From: Bacillota bacterium
Lineage (GTDB): Bacteria; Bacillota; Sulfobacillia; Sulfobacillales; Sulfobacillaceae
Direction of reading: 5' to 3'
Length of the DNA: 64,000 bases
Assembly: GCA_021784595.1 (NCBI GenBank)
Contig: JAJYHT010000002.1
Span: forward strand, 1 to 64,000
Of the stretch, positions 62,747 to 64,000 are shown piece after piece. Each line of letters opens with the position of its first letter. Position 1 is the stretch's first letter. The notes under the pieces were generated by a model that searched no databases, was not told the DNA's origin, and was given only the letters and a program-made list of their open reading frames with translations. The translations under genes and the position numbers were made by a program.

Positions 62747-63576
62747 TGGCACCAGAAAATAATGCCTTGGCCTACGGTGAGCGCTAGCGCTAAGAGCGGG
62801 GATGTGGCAGTATGAGCCCAAAGGCGCCTACCATCCATGGGTACGGTGCCTTTGGCCATGTAATCAATGCGGGATTCCAAAGACCCAGACCATCCCGGGA
62901 GAGGGAGCGCTGTCGACTGTTTGCTGGTGGCTACTAACATGGCTTCGGCCAAGGCGGTGAAGTCGCCGTTTGCCGCTCGAATGGCGAAAGCATCGGCTCG
63001 AATCTCCCGTAGAGCGATGTAGTGGCGGAAAAGAGCATGAAAGGGCGGCAGTGGAACCGCATGGGTGATGCTTTGAATAATGCTTTGACGCAAGGGATCG
63101 TGTGCCAGGATATGATGATATTCATGGTAGCATACTGCTCGGCGCTGTGAAGCGGTCAGAGAGTTCCACAAGCCATTCGAGATAATGACCATGGGTGAGA
63201 AGATCCCCATGCTGAAAGCATACCTTTCATTATCCGGCGATATAAACCACTGGTTGGCTTTAGTCAAACCCGCTTGGTCTGCAAACGGTAAAGGCTCCAA
63301 GACGGGCGCCAGTTGTTGGAATAAGTGACGGATTGCACGATGCTGGTGCCACCAGGATTGGGTCAATCGAGCCCAAAACCAGAGAGCTAAGGCCAGTTCT
63401 GCCATTAGCAACATTTCAGTTGACAAGGGAGTTGGTCCCATCGACCTCATTTTCTGCCATGCCAAATGATGCCAAGTGATGCTAATTGCCACAATGACAG
63501 CCACGCCAGCCAGGCCAGCTAAAACGAAAACCAGTTCTGACAGCACCTGGGATATCCAAAGTGTTTTAGTTTTCAT
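62743..63576 (-). CDS. M56-family (BlaR1-like) membrane metalloprotease
   Basis: A 277-residue protein with two N-terminal helices, a zinc motif HEYHH (in RRAVCYHEYHHILAHDPLR) and the third ligand region REIRADAFA. It has one more hydrophobic stretch at the C terminus. In such pairs the protease is activated by a signal and removes the BlaI-type repressor. It lacks an extracellular beta-lactam sensor domain. ATG 63576 overlaps the blaI stop by 11 bases; 63603 is the upper start of the frame. Confidence 0.87.
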   Translation of the reverse strand: MKTKTLWISQVLSELVFVLAGLAGVAVIVAISITWHHLAWQKMRSMGPTPLSTEMLLMAELALALWFWARLTQSWWHQHRAIRHLFQQLAPVLEPLPFADQAGLTKANQWFISPDNERYAFSMGIFSPMVIISNGLWNSLTASQRRAVCYHEYHHILAHDPLRQSIIQSITHAVPLPPFHALFRHYIALREIRADAFAIRAANGDFTALAEAMLVATSKQSTALPLPGWSGSLESRIDYMAKGTVPMDGRRLWAHTATSPLLALALTVGQGIIFWCH

Positions 63577-63970
63577 GGGAATGCTTTTCCTCTTGGACAG
63601 CACGTTGATTTTCCTCGCGCCGCAGGGCCAGCAAAGATTCTAGTTTTTGAATCGATTCGGGCTGAATCCGATCAACCGCTTCCACAAAATGAACGAGACC
63701 AGCTTCTCCTGCTTCACTTAAGAGGGCTTTCACGGTGCGCACTGCACGATCCTGAATAACGGTTTCCGATGGGTTAAAATGATATAGGTAATGGCGAGCC
63801 TGTCCTTGACGCAACAAAATTTCTTGTTCGACCAATCGATTCATCACGGTGGCTACGGCATTAAGAGAGATGGCCCGCTGTTGATTCAACAGCTGGTGGA
63901 CATCTCGCACCGTTAGGGGCCCGTTGTCTCGAATGATGTCGAGTACCTCATATTTGAGGCTGGCTGACAT
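63566..63970 (-). CDS. BlaI/MecI/CopY-family transcriptional repressor
   Basis: A 134-residue winged-helix repressor: KYEVLDIIRDNGPLTVRDVHQLL, then NAVATVMNRLVEQEILLRQGQARHYLY; the C-terminal dimerisation helices follow (TVKALLSEAGEAGLVHFVEAV). It is coupled to the M56 protease gene behind it, the classic repressor-protease module. The site at 61787-61803 suggests that the lipoprotein gene belongs to its regulon (inference). Confidence 0.92.
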   Translation of the reverse strand: MSASLKYEVLDIIRDNGPLTVRDVHQLLNQQRAISLNAVATVMNRLVEQEILLRQGQARHYLYHFNPSETVIQDRAVRTVKALLSEAGEAGLVHFVEAVDRIQPESIQKLESLLALRREENQRAVQEEKHSHEN

Positions 63971-64000
63971 GATGTGGCAACCCCTTTCGCGTGGGTTATA

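Noticed and set aside
1-64000. CRISPR arrays, tRNA and rRNA genes
   Set aside because: No regularly spaced repeats and no cloverleaf or rRNA sequence was recognised on either strand.

Overview
ORGANISM. The window looks like chromosomal DNA of a Bacillota (Firmicute) of intermediate GC content. I infer this from strong AGGAGG-type ribosome binding sites, frequent GTG/TTG starts, a GlpP-type antiterminator, a MocR-type GntR regulator, a BlaI/M56-peptidase pair, lipoproteins next to a signal peptidase II, and Gram-positive-style promoters. The catabolic content (CoxM/CoxS/CoxL-type molybdenum hydroxylase with CoxG, a PaaX-like regulator, several glutamine-synthetase-like ligases) reminds me of thermoacidophilic Sulfobacillus relatives. 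That genus-level guess is an inference only.

LAYOUT. (1) 1-16.9 kb: catabolic island. Three divergent glutamine-synthetase-like ligases, an aldehyde dehydrogenase, two SDR dehydrogenases, a FluG-type amidohydrolase, an MFS carrier, deoC with a GlpP-type regulator, an amino-acid/amine permease, a class II glutamine amidotransferase, and an IclR-led cluster (cupin, branched-chain aminotransferase, SDR, cupin). A small AhpD-like gene in the middle has an in-frame TGA at the second cysteine of its CxxC motif, followed by a textbook hairpin: a candidate selenoprotein. (2) 17.3-19.7 kb: decay zone with remnants of an amidohydrolase, a Doc toxin, an MFS carrier and an SDR. (3) 19.7-26.8 kb: tightly packed late-cobalamin operon cobB-btuF-like-cobQ-cobU-cbiB-cobS-cobD. 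(4) 27-27.9 kb: remnant of a transposase. (5) 28.1-38 kb: molybdenum hydroxylase operon with MBL hydrolase, cupin, amidohydrolase, acyl-CoA ligase, PaaX-like regulator and CoxG, preceded by a promoter overlaid with a palindrome. (6) 38-46.8 kb: topoisomerase III, a methyltransferase-UspA fusion, a lipoprotein, a membrane protein, a structured RNA resembling HEARO/omega RNA, a Cys/Met-metabolism PLP enzyme and a MocR regulator. (7) 47-52.6 kb: class II aldolase plus zinc dehydrogenase, a MntA/HepT toxin-antitoxin pair, a broken hydrolase, an acetyltransferase, and a rhodanese remnant behind a CsoR/CstR-like palindrome. (8) 52.7-64 kb: GGDEF-PAS protein, CPBP protease, lspA, dps with a clear promoter, four membrane glycosyltransferase-related genes, an O-methyltransferase, a lipoprotein and a BlaI/M56 pair.

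HOW THE GENES MAY WORK TOGETHER. In the first island the permease would import an amine or amino compound, the GS-like ligases would gamma-glutamylate it, the SDR and aldehyde dehydrogenase would oxidise the carbon chain, and an amidohydrolase or amidotransferase would release glutamate. This follows the logic of the known Puu, Ipu and Atd pathways, but the substrate is not readable from sequence. The 28-38 kb operon has the parts to hydroxylate a heterocycle or aromatic, deaminate or open it, and activate an acid to its CoA ester. Metal and cofactor genes (B12 operon, Mo hydroxylase, candidate selenoprotein) are consistent with an oxidative, cofactor-rich lifestyle.
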